Counted from the stretch's first letter, positions 25,845 through 35,490 are shown. The stretch is DNA of 64,000 nt from Ancrocorticia sp047501485 (GCA_047501485.1 JAZDRN010000002.1:186001-250000), one strand, 5' to 3'. Translations and numbers: made by a program. The notes: generated by a model not told the origin, from the sequence alone.

Positions 25845-27181
25845 GTCCGACCATCATGGCCGCTGCTCAGGCAGCAGATTTCTCCGAAGACACCTGGTGG
25901 CTCTGGGTTCTCAAGGCAGTCTTCATCCTCGTCTACCTGATCCTCTCCGTGATCCTCGCCCTGTGGGTGGAGCGTCGCGGCCTGGGTCGCATGCAGACCC
26001 GACTGGGCCCCAACCGCGTGGGACCCCTCGGCTTCGGCCAGGCATTCGCCGACGCCATGAAGCTCCTCATCAAGGAGGACTTCTGGCTGGCGGGCGCGGA
26101 CAAGGTCATGTACTTCCTGTCCCCGGTTATCGCTGCGGCCTGCGCATTCACGGTCATGGCCGTGATCCCGATGGGGCCGAACGTCTCGATCTTCGGGCAC
26201 GATACGCCGTTGCAATTGGCAGATTCGCCCGTCGCGATGCTTTTCGTGCTGGCGGTGACGGCACTGGGAGAATACGGCCTGGTCTTCGGCGGTTGGGCCT
26301 CTCGTTCCACGCTGCCCCTGTACGGTTCGGTACGTTCCGCGACGCAGATGATCTCCTACGAGCTGGCTCTCGGCCTCTCGCTCGTGACGGTCTTCCTCTA
26401 CTCGGGCACGATGTCCACCTCCGGTATCGTCGCGGCGCAGTCCGATATGTGGAATGTGATCACGCTCTTCCCGGCATTCGCCATATTTCTCGTCTCCATG
26501 TTCGGGGAGACCAACCGTCTCCCATTCGACCTCCCCGAGGCCGAGGGCGAGCTGGTTGCGGGGCACACCACCGAGTACTCGTCGATGAAGTTCGCGTGGT
26601 TCTACCTGTCCGAGTACGTCAACATGCTGAACGTCTCGATGATCGCCACCACGGTGTTCCTCGGCGGCTGGCAAGCCGGCCCGATCGTCACCGGAATCTA
26701 CTCGCTGTGGGGTGGAGACCCGAACCAGGGCTGGATTCCCATGCTGTGGTTCTTCATCAAGACCTGGATGTTCATGTTCTTCATGGTCTGGGTGCGAGGC
26801 ACGCTGTTGCGCATGCGCTACGACCACTTCATGAAACTGGGGTGGAAGCGACTCATCCCGGCCGCACTTGGATGGCTGGTCTGCGTGACGGTCATCCTGG
26901 GAGTCTCGACCTTCACCGACATTTCCCGGCGCGGTCTGCTCTTGGGGATCGCGGCCGTCTTCCTCGTCGTCGTCGGCCTCCTCTGGTTCGTGGGTGGCTC
27001 CAAGAGCGCGGATGAGGATCGCTCGGATGAAGAGGGATTCGTCAGACGGGAAGAGGAATTCGATGCGACGGCGGGCGGATTCCCCGTGCCACCGCTGCCC
27101 GGGCAGTCGCTTCCACCATCTCCGCGTACGCCGCGCAGAGATGCCACACTAAGCAGTAGTCAGGAGGGCGACCTTGTCTGA
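25841..27181 (+). CDS. nuoH: NADH-quinone oxidoreductase subunit H
   Basis: A 446-residue membrane subunit with eight or nine helices joining the peripheral arm to the membrane arm. Signatures are ERRGLGRMQTRLGPNRVGP and the acidic quinone-channel loop GETNRLPFDLPEAEGELVAG. The C-terminus carries an extra charged then Pro-rich tail of about 65 residues after the last helix, longer than in proteobacterial NuoH. GTG 25841 overlaps nuoG by 4 bp. Confidence 0.94.
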   Translation: MSPTIMAAAQAADFSEDTWWLWVLKAVFILVYLILSVILALWVERRGLGRMQTRLGPNRVGPLGFGQAFADAMKLLIKEDFWLAGADKVMYFLSPVIAAACAFTVMAVIPMGPNVSIFGHDTPLQLADSPVAMLFVLAVTALGEYGLVFGGWASRSTLPLYGSVRSATQMISYELALGLSLVTVFLYSGTMSTSGIVAAQSDMWNVITLFPAFAIFLVSMFGETNRLPFDLPEAEGELVAGHTTEYSSMKFAWFYLSEYVNMLNVSMIATTVFLGGWQAGPIVTGIYSLWGGDPNQGWIPMLWFFIKTWMFMFFMVWVRGTLLRMRYDHFMKLGWKRLIPAALGWLVCVTVILGVSTFTDISRRGLLLGIAAVFLVVVGLLWFVGGSKSADEDRSDEEGFVRREEEFDATAGGFPVPPLPGQSLPPSPRTPRRDATLSSSQEGDLV

Positions 27182-27860
27182 GAATCAGTCCCATGAGGTG
27201 GGCGACTCCAAGGAACCTCAGTTCACCGATCCCGATCCCTCGCTCTGGGGCCCGGCCCAGAAGGGGGCTATCGGCCAGTTCTTCGCGCCCGTGGCGGGCT
27301 TCGGCGTCACCATTTCCTCCATGTTCCGCCCGGCTGTCACAGAGCAGTACCCGGAGGAGAAGGTTCCCACCCAGCCGCGTTATCACGGGCGCCACCAGCT
27401 CAATCGCTACCCCGATGGGCTCGAACGCTGCATCGGTTGCGAGTTGTGTGCCTGGGCATGCCCCGCTGATGCCATCTATGTCGAGGCTGCGGCCAATGAG
27501 CCCGACGCACAGTATTCGCCGGGAGAGCGTTTCGGCAAGGTCTACCAGATCAACTACCTGCGCTGTATCTTCTGCGGTTACTGCATCCAGGCCTGCCCGA
27601 CCCGCGCGTTGACGATGACCAACGAGTTCGAGTTGGCCGGTCCCACCCGCGAAGGCCTCATCTACGAGAAGCAGGATCTGCTCGCTCCGATGGAACCGAA
27701 GATGCTTGCCGCGCCGCACCCGATGGTCGCGGGTACGACGGACGCCGATTACTACCGCGGCGATGTCACCGGTCCCACCCAGGAGCAGATCGAGTGGGTG
27801 CGCGAGCACCGGCCCGACGATCCAACCCTGTCCACGGCTCAGCCTGAGGGGAGCAAGTGA
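27174..27860 (+). CDS. nuoI: NADH-quinone oxidoreductase subunit I
   Basis: A 228-residue ferredoxin-like subunit carrying clusters N6a and N6b: the two CxxCxxCxxxCP motifs are CIGCELCAWACP and CIFCGYCIQACP. The start is an unusual TTG at 27174, supported by AGGAGGG 6 nt upstream and by an 8-bp overlap with nuoH. Both ends are extended relative to the minimal subunit. Confidence 0.94.
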   Translation: MSENQSHEVGDSKEPQFTDPDPSLWGPAQKGAIGQFFAPVAGFGVTISSMFRPAVTEQYPEEKVPTQPRYHGRHQLNRYPDGLERCIGCELCAWACPADAIYVEAAANEPDAQYSPGERFGKVYQINYLRCIFCGYCIQACPTRALTMTNEFELAGPTREGLIYEKQDLLAPMEPKMLAAPHPMVAGTTDADYYRGDVTGPTQEQIEWVREHRPDDPTLSTAQPEGSK

Positions 27861-28828
27861 TGCCCGGCGCGACCCAGGCTTTAGAGATTTCGATGTGGGA
27901 GACGGTGCTCTTCTTCGGTCTTGCGGCCATCATGATCATCCTGGCCGTCTACGGCCTGCTCATCACCCGCCGCGCCGTGTACTCGGCCGCGTGCGTCATC
28001 GCGAACATGGTCTGCTTGGCGTTCCTGTACACGATGCTTGAGGCGCCTTTCATGGGCGTCGTCCAGGTGGCCGTCTACACCGGCGCCATCCTCATGATGT
28101 TCCTTTTCGTACTCATGATGATCGGCGTCGATTCCTCCGATTCCACCCATGAGACGCTGCGGACGCAGCGTCCGGTCGCCATCCTGGGCGGTCTGGGCTT
28201 CGTCGTCATCCTCGGCGGCGCGATCCTCGGTGCCGTCACACCGGACGCCGTTGGAATGGAAGGCGCGAACGAGCCGACGAACCCCCAGGCGATCGCCCAG
28301 GTCATCTTCGGCAACCACGTCCTGGCGATGGAACTGACCGGCACACTGCTCATCGTTGCGGCGCTCGGCGCCATGACTCTGACGCACCGCGAGCGTACCC
28401 GCAAGAAGTACACGCAGGAAGAGCTCGTGGACGCCAAGATGGAGGCCTACTCCAAGATCGGCCGCCATATCGGCCAGAAACCGCCCACGGGTGTCTTCGC
28501 GGAATCGAATTCGGCTGCCAACCCAGCGCTCACCGCCGGGGGAGTCGAGCTCGAAGAGTCCGTTCCCCGCGTGTTGCGCGTGCGCGGTCAGGGACGCAGG
28601 CTGTCCGAGATCTCGCCGGTTACCGCCGCCCGCGTTGCCCGCGGCGAGTTCGGGCGCGTTCAGGCGGACGTTCCGCTCTCGACCCTGCCCGGCATGCCCG
28701 GCGAAGAGGCGCCCGTCTATCCGAGTGGCACCTCCTCGCCTCAGATCGAGTCGGGACCGCCCGACGACGGCGTTTCCCAGGGCGCCATTGAGGACTCCGA
28801 GAACAACGAACAGGAGGAATCCAAGTGA
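27860..28828 (+). CDS. nuoJ: NADH-quinone oxidoreductase subunit J
   Basis: A 322-residue membrane subunit. Five helices occupy the first 175 residues, including GVVQVAVYTGAILMMFLFV. The last 145 residues are a hydrophilic, poorly conserved tail rich in Pro, Gly and Glu, which roughly doubles the usual NuoJ length. ATG 27860 is preferred (8 nt after GAGGGG); an in-frame GTG at 27857 is the alternative. Confidence 0.92.
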   Translation: MPGATQALEISMWETVLFFGLAAIMIILAVYGLLITRRAVYSAACVIANMVCLAFLYTMLEAPFMGVVQVAVYTGAILMMFLFVLMMIGVDSSDSTHETLRTQRPVAILGGLGFVVILGGAILGAVTPDAVGMEGANEPTNPQAIAQVIFGNHVLAMELTGTLLIVAALGAMTLTHRERTRKKYTQEELVDAKMEAYSKIGRHIGQKPPTGVFAESNSAANPALTAGGVELEESVPRVLRVRGQGRRLSEISPVTAARVARGEFGRVQADVPLSTLPGMPGEEAPVYPSGTSSPQIESGPPDDGVSQGAIEDSENNEQEESK

Positions 28829-29124
28829 ACCTGATGTACTACGTCGTCCTGGCACTGATCCTCTTCGTGATCGGCGGAGCCACCGTCCTCACCCGGCGTA
28901 ACGCCATCATCGCTCTGCTGGGTGTTGAGATCATGCTCAACTCGTGCAATCTCGCGCTTGTCACCTTCTCCCGCATGTGGGGAAACGTGGAGGGGCAGGT
29001 CTTCTCCTTCTTCGTCATGGTCGTGGCCGCAGCGGAAGTCGTTGTGGGTCTGGCCATCGTCGTTTCCATTTTCCGAACTCATCGGTCCGCCTCGCTTGAC
29101 GGTGCGAACCAGCTAAAGCACTGA
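28825..29124 (+). CDS. nuoK: NADH-quinone oxidoreductase subunit K
   Basis: A 99-residue membrane subunit with three helices and the conserved glutamates in LLGVEIMLNS and AAAEVVVGLA that take part in proton pumping. GTG 28825 overlaps the nuoJ stop by 4 bp. Confidence 0.94.
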   Translation: MNLMYYVVLALILFVIGGATVLTRRNAIIALLGVEIMLNSCNLALVTFSRMWGNVEGQVFSFFVMVVAAAEVVVGLAIVVSIFRTHRSASLDGANQLKH

Positions 29125-29140
29125 CGGAAGCAGGTGTGAA

Positions 29141-31096
29141 TTGACTTCGAGTCTCATTCCAGCCAGCGTCGCGGCGGATACGGTGAATGTCGTCCCCGCA
29201 ACCGGCGCTGCCAGCCTGATCTGGCTGTGTGTGGCAATCCCCCTTCTCAGCGCGGGTTTCCTGCTCGTCGCGGGCAAGGCCTCCAACGCGTGGGGCCACT
29301 GGCTCGCCATCGCGGCCTCGACGGCGTCCTTCGTGGTCGCCAGTGCGGCTCTCATCCAGATGCTCGGGCAGGATGCGAGCGAACGTGTCATGGATACGGT
29401 CGTCTACAGATGGGTCCCCGCAGGCGAGCTGTCGATCGACGTGGCAATGCGGGTCGACCCGCTCTCCATGACCTTCCTCATGCTGGTCACCTTCGTGGGA
29501 ACGCTCATCCATATCTACTCGGTGGGCTATATGAAGCACGACGCGGATCGTCGTCGCTTCTTCGCCTATCTCAATCTCTTCGTGGCGGCCATGCTGCTGC
29601 TCGTTCTGGGCAATTCCTACCTGGTCCTCTTCGTGGGCTGGGAAGGCGTGGGCCTGGCCTCCTACCTGCTAATCTCCTTCTGGAACCAGGTTCCGGAGAA
29701 CGCTGCGGCAGGTAAGAAGGCGTTCCTCATGAACCGCGTGGGCGATATGGGCATGCTCATCGCCATGATGATCATGTTCGGCGCCTTCGGCACGGTGACC
29801 TTCCAGGGTGTGAACGACGGCATCGCGACCGTCTCCACCGGCACGGCCACCGCGATCGGAATCTTCCTGCTCGTGGCGGCGTGCGGCAAGTCCGCGCAAT
29901 TCCCCCTGCAGGCCTGGCTGGGTGACGCGATGGCGGGCCCGACCCCGGTCTCCGCCCTCATCCACGCCGCCACCATGGTCACCGCGGGTGTGTACTTGAT
30001 GGTCCGCTCCGGTGCGATCTTCGCCGTGTCGGCCTCCGCCCAGCTGGCGGTCGCCATCATCGGAACCATCACGCTGATCTTCGGAGCCATCGTCGGTAGT
30101 GCCAAGGACGACATGAAAAAGGTGCTGGCCGCCTCCACCATGTCTCAGATCGGCTACATGATGCTGGCCGCGGGTCTTGGACCGGTCGGTGGCGCCTTCG
30201 CCATCTTCCACCTTGTCACCCACGGCTTCTTCAAGGCCAACATGTTCCTTGGCGCCGGCTCGGTCATGCACGCCATGAACGACGAGGTGGACATGCGCGG
30301 CTTCGGTGGTCTGCGCAAGTATTTGCCGATCACGTGGATCACCTTCTTGGCGGGCTATCTGGCCATCATCGGCTTCCCATTCCTGTCCGGGTTCTACTCC
30401 AAGGACAAGATCATCGAGACGGCCTTCGTCGGCGAGGGATGGCAGCCGTGGGTCTTCGGAACGATCACGATGCTGGTCGCGGGTCTGACCGCGTTCTACA
30501 TGTCGCGTCTGTTCTTCATGATCTTCCATGGGAAGGAACGGTTCACGACGACGGGACCGCAGGCGCAGCATCCTCACGAGGCTCCCGCCTCGATGTATGT
30601 GCCGCAGATCATCCTCGCGATCGGCTCGCTCGGCCTCGGATTCATCCTCAATCAGTTCGGCTTCGTCGAGTGGCTGGAACCGGCCATCGGACACGGCGAG
30701 CATGGAGAACCGGTGCTTCCGATTCCGGTGATCACCGGTGCAACGTTGGTGCTCGTCGCCCTCGGGGTCTTCGTGGCCTGGAGGATGTATGTCGTATCCT
30801 CCGTCCCGCGGGTGGCTCCGGTCGGCTCCGCACTGACGAAGGCTGCACGCGCGGATCTCTATCAGGACCAGTTCAACGAGGCGATCTTCATGGAGTCCGG
30901 CATTGCTGCCACCACCGGTGTGGCAGTCCTCGACAAGTACGTGGTCGATGGTGCCGTCGAGGGAGTCGCCAAGGCTACAACCGGTGTGGGCAAGGTCGTT
31001 GCTCTGCTGCAGAACGGCTACGCCCGCGCTTATGCCAGTTACATGATGATCGGCGTCGTGGTTGTACTAGTCATCGCACTGGCGACGCGGATCTAA
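29141..31096 (+). CDS. nuoL: NADH-quinone oxidoreductase subunit L
   Basis: A 651-residue antiporter-like subunit with about 15-16 helices and the long lateral amphipathic helix near the C-terminus. The proton-channel segments FVGWEGVGLASYLLI and PVSALIHAATMVTAGVYLM are intact. The start is TTG 29141, the second TTG in this operon; no ATG or GTG fits the frame near it. It follows nuoK by 16 bp. Confidence 0.94.
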   Translation: MTSSLIPASVAADTVNVVPATGAASLIWLCVAIPLLSAGFLLVAGKASNAWGHWLAIAASTASFVVASAALIQMLGQDASERVMDTVVYRWVPAGELSIDVAMRVDPLSMTFLMLVTFVGTLIHIYSVGYMKHDADRRRFFAYLNLFVAAMLLLVLGNSYLVLFVGWEGVGLASYLLISFWNQVPENAAAGKKAFLMNRVGDMGMLIAMMIMFGAFGTVTFQGVNDGIATVSTGTATAIGIFLLVAACGKSAQFPLQAWLGDAMAGPTPVSALIHAATMVTAGVYLMVRSGAIFAVSASAQLAVAIIGTITLIFGAIVGSAKDDMKKVLAASTMSQIGYMMLAAGLGPVGGAFAIFHLVTHGFFKANMFLGAGSVMHAMNDEVDMRGFGGLRKYLPITWITFLAGYLAIIGFPFLSGFYSKDKIIETAFVGEGWQPWVFGTITMLVAGLTAFYMSRLFFMIFHGKERFTTTGPQAQHPHEAPASMYVPQIILAIGSLGLGFILNQFGFVEWLEPAIGHGEHGEPVLPIPVITGATLVLVALGVFVAWRMYVVSSVPRVAPVGSALTKAARADLYQDQFNEAIFMESGIAATTGVAVLDKYVVDGAVEGVAKATTGVGKVVALLQNGYARAYASYMMIGVVVVLVIALATRI

Positions 31097-31116
31097 CGGG
31101 GAAGGAATAGAAGTAC

Positions 31117-32682
31117 ATGCTTTCGAATGAGACAGCCTTTCCCTGGCTCACTGCGCTCATCGCCGTGGCGGTCGTCGCAGCCGGAGCTCTGTGGCTGGTC
31201 AAGCCGCTGCACAAGGTGGCCCGGCCCTATGGTCTCGCCATCTCGGTGCTGATCCTTGCCGGCTTCATCGCCGCCGCGGCCACAGGTTTCGATGTGGCAG
31301 AGGCCGGTACGGTACAGCTCCGGGAGACCTACTCCTGGATTCCCGCCATCGGCACCTCGATCGCTTGGGGCGTCAACGGCATGGGGCTCGTGATGATCGG
31401 CCTTGCGGTATTCCTGGTTCCTCTCGTCCTGCTCGCGGCCTGGCCCGAACTCGACGGGGAGAGCGATTCCCGTGCGGCGGGATACGTCGCCTGGATCCTT
31501 TTCCTCGAAGCCGTCATGATCGGCATCTTCGCCGCACAGGACGTGTTCCTTTTCTACATCCTGTTCGAGGTCATGCTGTTGCCGGTGTTCTTCCTCATCG
31601 GCCGTTACGGCGGCGAGAACAGACAGCGCGCCGCGGTCAAGTTCTTGGTGTACTCGCTCGTCGGCGGTCTTGTCATGCTCGTCGGCGTCGTCGCCGTCTA
31701 CGTCATGGGTCCGGGGGGCCCGCAGGGCTTCCTCATCGATAACCTCGCGGGTGCCATCTCCGGCACCTCGACGGCCCAGATGCTGGTCTTCCTCTCCTTC
31801 TTCTTCGCCTTCGCGGTGAAGGCCCCGATGTTCCCGGTCCACACCTGGCTCCCGGATGCGACGGAGCAGGCTCCCGCAGGCACCTCGACCCTGTTGGTCG
31901 GAGTGCTGGACAAGATCGGCACCTTCGGAATGATCGCATTGTGCCTGCCTCTCTTCCCGGAGGCGGCTGCGGAAGCGGCGACGCCGATCATGGTGTTCGC
32001 GGTCATCTCCATCCTGTGGGGTGGATTCATGGCGATCGCCTCGAAGAACCTCATGCGTCTGATCGCCTACACCTCCGTCAGCCACTTCGGTTTCATGGTT
32101 CTGGGCATCTTCTCCGGAAATTCCGTTGCGATGACCGGCGCGATTCTCTACATGGTCGCCCATGGTGTGGCAACCGGAGCCCTATTCCTCACGGTCGGGT
32201 TCCTGGCTCGCCGCGGCAAGTCGTACGAGATCGCCTCCTACGGCGGCTGGCAGCGCGTGACGCCGCTCATCGCGGGCAGCTTCCTCGTCGCGGGCCTGGC
32301 CTCGATTGCCCTGCCAGGCCTGTCCGGATTCATCCCCGAATACCTGATCCTGTTGGGCACCTACAAGGTCAACGCGACGCTCGCGATCGCGGCGGTCTTC
32401 GGTGTTATCCTCGCAGCCGTCTACATCCTGCTCCCGTACCAGCGGATCTTCACCGGTCCGCGCCCTGCGGTGGAGGCGGCGGACATGGACGGACGAGAGA
32501 AGACTGTCTCGGCGTTGCTTATCGTCGGCATGCTGTTCCTCGGATTCGGCCCGGCCCCGGTCCTCGATACAATTCGCCCCGTGGCCGAGACCCATGCGGA
32601 ACTCATCGCCACGAACTCCGATAGCGCGGCCGCATCTGCGGCCGAAGCGGCTGCTGTGGTCGCGGAAGGGAGCACGAAGTGA
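31117..32682 (+). CDS. nuoM: NADH-quinone oxidoreductase subunit M
   Basis: A 521-residue antiporter-like subunit with about 14 helices; the conserved glutamate is in FYILFEVMLLPVFFLIGRYG and the lysine region in KAPMFPVHTWLPDAT. A short Ala/Glu-rich tail ends the protein. ATG 31117 follows nuoL by 20 bp. Confidence 0.94.
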   Translation: MLSNETAFPWLTALIAVAVVAAGALWLVKPLHKVARPYGLAISVLILAGFIAAAATGFDVAEAGTVQLRETYSWIPAIGTSIAWGVNGMGLVMIGLAVFLVPLVLLAAWPELDGESDSRAAGYVAWILFLEAVMIGIFAAQDVFLFYILFEVMLLPVFFLIGRYGGENRQRAAVKFLVYSLVGGLVMLVGVVAVYVMGPGGPQGFLIDNLAGAISGTSTAQMLVFLSFFFAFAVKAPMFPVHTWLPDATEQAPAGTSTLLVGVLDKIGTFGMIALCLPLFPEAAAEAATPIMVFAVISILWGGFMAIASKNLMRLIAYTSVSHFGFMVLGIFSGNSVAMTGAILYMVAHGVATGALFLTVGFLARRGKSYEIASYGGWQRVTPLIAGSFLVAGLASIALPGLSGFIPEYLILLGTYKVNATLAIAAVFGVILAAVYILLPYQRIFTGPRPAVEAADMDGREKTVSALLIVGMLFLGFGPAPVLDTIRPVAETHAELIATNSDSAAASAAEAAAVVAEGSTK

Positions 32683-34259
32683 CATCGCCTGTCATCGATT
32701 GGGCAGCACTTACGCCCGTTCTCATCATTCTGGGGGCCGCGGTCCTCGGAGTTATCATCGAGGCCTTCGCTCCCCGCAGAGCCCGCCGAGGCGTGCAGGT
32801 TGTCCTGACCATGTTGGCCATCGCGGCCTCGCTCGTCGCGGTGGTGTGGCGCTGGACCGTCGTCTCGGCGTCCGGCCCCACGTCGATTGCGCAGGACGCG
32901 ACGGGCACCGGTGCCGGGGTAGGGACGCTGGTCGAAGACGGTGCGGCCCTGGCATTCCAGCTCATCATCCTGGTATGTGCATTCTTCGCGGTTCTCGTGA
33001 TCGCCGATCGCACCCAGACAGGCGAAGGGTTCTTCGCCGCCTCGGCGGCCACCCAGCCGGGTTCGCGCGACGAGCGCGACGCCACGGCGGCCGGGATACA
33101 GCAGACCGAGGTCTTCCCACTGGTGCTGTTCTCGCTCGGCGGTATGCTCACCTTCGCCTCCGCCGGCGACCTGCTCACGCTGTTCATCGCGCTCGAGGTG
33201 CTTTCGCTGCCGCTCTACGTTCTGGCCGCCACGGCACGCCGTCGCCGCGCACTGTCGCAAGAGGGCGCCATGAAGTACTTCCTGCTGGGAGCCTTCTCCT
33301 CGGCCTTCTTCCTCATGGGTGCGGCACTGCTCTACGGTTACGCGGGAACGGTCACGTTCCGAGGCATCGTCCCGCAGATCGCTGCCGCGACCGGGATGGA
33401 CATGCTGCTCATCGCGGGCGTCTCACTCGTCCTCGTCGGTCTCCTGTTCAAGGTTGGAGCGGTCCCGTTCCACTCGTGGACGCCGGACACCTACCAGGGT
33501 GCGCCCACTCCGATCACCGGCTACATGGCCGCCGGAACCAAGATTGCGGCTTTTGCCGCCATGCTGCGCTTCCTCTACCTCATCGGCTCCGGTGTGGAAT
33601 GGGAACTCACGCCGGTGCTGTGGACGATCATCATTCTCACGATGCTCGTGGGCACGGTGGTGGGTCTGGTCCAGACGGATATCAAGCGCCTGCTCGCCTA
33701 CTCCTCGATCGCCCACGCGGGCTTCATCCTGATCGCGGTGGCCTCTTTCTCCCAGCGCGGTATAGTCTCCACCGCCTTCTACCTTCTCGCATATGGAATC
33801 GCCACGGTCGGCGCCTTCGGTATCGTGACACTGGTACGCGAGAAGGACAAGGAAGGAAATATCCTCGGCGAGGCGACCGCACTATCCAAGTGGCAGGGGC
33901 TGGGCAAGACCAACCCGCTGCTGGCCACCTGCATGACGATCTTCCTGCTTTCCTTCGCCGGTATCCCGCTCACCGGTGGTTTCATGGGCAAGTTCGCAGC
34001 CTTCGCATCGGGCCTCGGGAACGGTGAGGCTGTGCTGGTGGTACTGGCTGTCCTGGCCTCGGCGGCGACGGCGGTCTTCTACTTCCGGATCATCGTTGCG
34101 ATGTTCTTCCGTGAACCGGTCGAGGGCACAACCACGGTCGCCTCCGAGGGATTCTCCATCGTGGCGATTGTGACCTGCGCGATCGCCACCCTCGTGCTCG
34201 GTATCTTCCCGCAGCCGGTCTTCGATTTCTTGGAGCAGGCCGCGGTGTTCATGCTGTGA
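32679..34259 (+). CDS. nuoN: NADH-quinone oxidoreductase subunit N
   Basis: A 526-residue antiporter-like subunit with about 14 helices. FIALEVLSLPLYVL carries the conserved glutamate and KVGAVPFHSWTPDTYQGAP the channel lysine. It has an inserted loop of about 40 residues between helices 3 and 4 (around residues 105-145). GTG 32679 overlaps nuoM by 4 bp. This completes nuoA-N in standard order with no missing subunit. Confidence 0.94.
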   Translation: MTSPVIDWAALTPVLIILGAAVLGVIIEAFAPRRARRGVQVVLTMLAIAASLVAVVWRWTVVSASGPTSIAQDATGTGAGVGTLVEDGAALAFQLIILVCAFFAVLVIADRTQTGEGFFAASAATQPGSRDERDATAAGIQQTEVFPLVLFSLGGMLTFASAGDLLTLFIALEVLSLPLYVLAATARRRRALSQEGAMKYFLLGAFSSAFFLMGAALLYGYAGTVTFRGIVPQIAAATGMDMLLIAGVSLVLVGLLFKVGAVPFHSWTPDTYQGAPTPITGYMAAGTKIAAFAAMLRFLYLIGSGVEWELTPVLWTIIILTMLVGTVVGLVQTDIKRLLAYSSIAHAGFILIAVASFSQRGIVSTAFYLLAYGIATVGAFGIVTLVREKDKEGNILGEATALSKWQGLGKTNPLLATCMTIFLLSFAGIPLTGGFMGKFAAFASGLGNGEAVLVVLAVLASAATAVFYFRIIVAMFFREPVEGTTTVASEGFSIVAIVTCAIATLVLGIFPQPVFDFLEQAAVFML

Positions 34260-35284
34260 GAATCTCGGCTAGTGTTCAACCTGTGAGTAATTCAGCGAAT
34301 CAGGAAACCCTGTTGGAGCGCCTGGGCCCCGGTATGGAGCGAGTGGAGGCGCTACTGCAGGATCTCGTCCGAATGGACGATCTGCAGATCGATCCCGCCA
34401 CGTCGCATCTCGCGATCGCGGGCGGCAAGAGGCTTCGTCCAGCCTTGGTGCTGCTAACAGCGGAACTGGGCCCCGAACCGGATGCGCAGTCCGTCATCGA
34501 TTCGGCCGTTGCCGTCGAACTCACGCATCTGGCCTCGCTTTACCACGACGATGTCATGGATGAGGCGCCTATGCGCCGCGGTGTTGCCTCGGCGCAGCAG
34601 CTCTTCGGGAACACGGTCGCAATCCTGGCGGGGGATATTCTCTTCGCCCGGGCCTCCACCATCGTGGCCGGACTGGGACCGCGTGCGGTTGAGATGCATG
34701 CGACGATGTTCGAGCGGTTGTGCACGGGTCAGCTGCACGAGACGATCGGGGTGGCAGCCGGCGCGTCTCCCAAGGAGCACTACCTCTCTGTGTTGGCGGA
34801 CAAGACGGGCTCGTTGATCGCCGCCTCCGCGCGCTACGGAGTGGTTTCTTCGGGAGCCTCCGAGGAGTTGGCCGAGGTGGTCGCGAGCTATGGGGAGCGC
34901 GTCGGGGTGGCCTTCCAGTTGGCCGACGACGTCATCGACGTCATGTCCGACGGCGACACCACCGGCAAGACCCCGGGAACCGACCTGCGTGAGGGCGTGG
35001 ATACTATGCCGACCCTGCTGCTGCGTGAACAGCGCGAAGCGGGAACGATTGACGAATTGGGGCTGGAGATCCTCGACCGGCTCGAGAACGCCGATCTCTC
35101 CTCCGACGAGGCGCTGGCCGAGGTGGTCGCCATGCTGCGCCGCCACGAGGTGGTGGCGCAGACCCAGGAGATGGCCCAGGAATGGGTCCAGGCCGGGATC
35201 GACTTCCTCAGGGATGTTCCCGATGGCGAGGTCCGCGACGCGTTGGTGGAGTACGCCCAGCTGGCGATCAACCGCAATTCTTGA
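34256..35284 (+). CDS. Polyprenyl (hepta/octaprenyl-type) diphosphate synthase, GrcC-like
   Basis: A 342-residue all-trans prenyltransferase that extends allylic diphosphates with isopentenyl diphosphate. The first aspartate-rich motif is DDVMD (98-102) and the second DDVID (about 223-227); GGKRLRP binds diphosphate. Because it overlaps the nuoN stop by 4 bp (GTGA) and menA/menJ are close by, it most likely makes the menaquinone side chain; product length cannot be read with confidence. GTG 34256 is the start, with GTG 34283 as an alternative. Confidence 0.9.
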   Translation: MRISASVQPVSNSANQETLLERLGPGMERVEALLQDLVRMDDLQIDPATSHLAIAGGKRLRPALVLLTAELGPEPDAQSVIDSAVAVELTHLASLYHDDVMDEAPMRRGVASAQQLFGNTVAILAGDILFARASTIVAGLGPRAVEMHATMFERLCTGQLHETIGVAAGASPKEHYLSVLADKTGSLIAASARYGVVSSGASEELAEVVASYGERVGVAFQLADDVIDVMSDGDTTGKTPGTDLREGVDTMPTLLLREQREAGTIDELGLEILDRLENADLSSDEALAEVVAMLRRHEVVAQTQEMAQEWVQAGIDFLRDVPDGEVRDALVEYAQLAINRNS

Positions 35285-35424
35285 CGTCGCGATACTTCGC
35301 GATACTCGTCGCCCCTGGGACCCGAACGGGGCCTGGGAGCTGCTGGTTTATGAAAATTGCCTGTATTTTTCCGGCGAATTCTGACATAGAGTGGTGCCTA
35401 TGCCGCGTCCGAATCTGGTGGACT

Positions 35425-35472
35425 GACGGCTTCACATCTTCGGATGAATGGCACGAGCGAAGGTGCTCGTGC
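35425..35472 (+). promoter_or_regulatory. Two tandem hairpins in the 5' leader of the nucleotidase gene
   Basis: A UUCG-tetraloop hairpin (CATC-TTCG-GATG, within about 35434-35450) is followed by a perfect 8-bp stem GCACGAGC/GCTCGTGC (35451-35458 with 35465-35472). They end 18 nt before the ATG and just upstream of the TAGGAG Shine-Dalgarno. They may stabilise the mRNA or regulate translation; there is no match to a riboswitch class I know. Confidence 0.4.
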
Positions 35473-35490
35473 GAATGAGTAGGAGACTCT

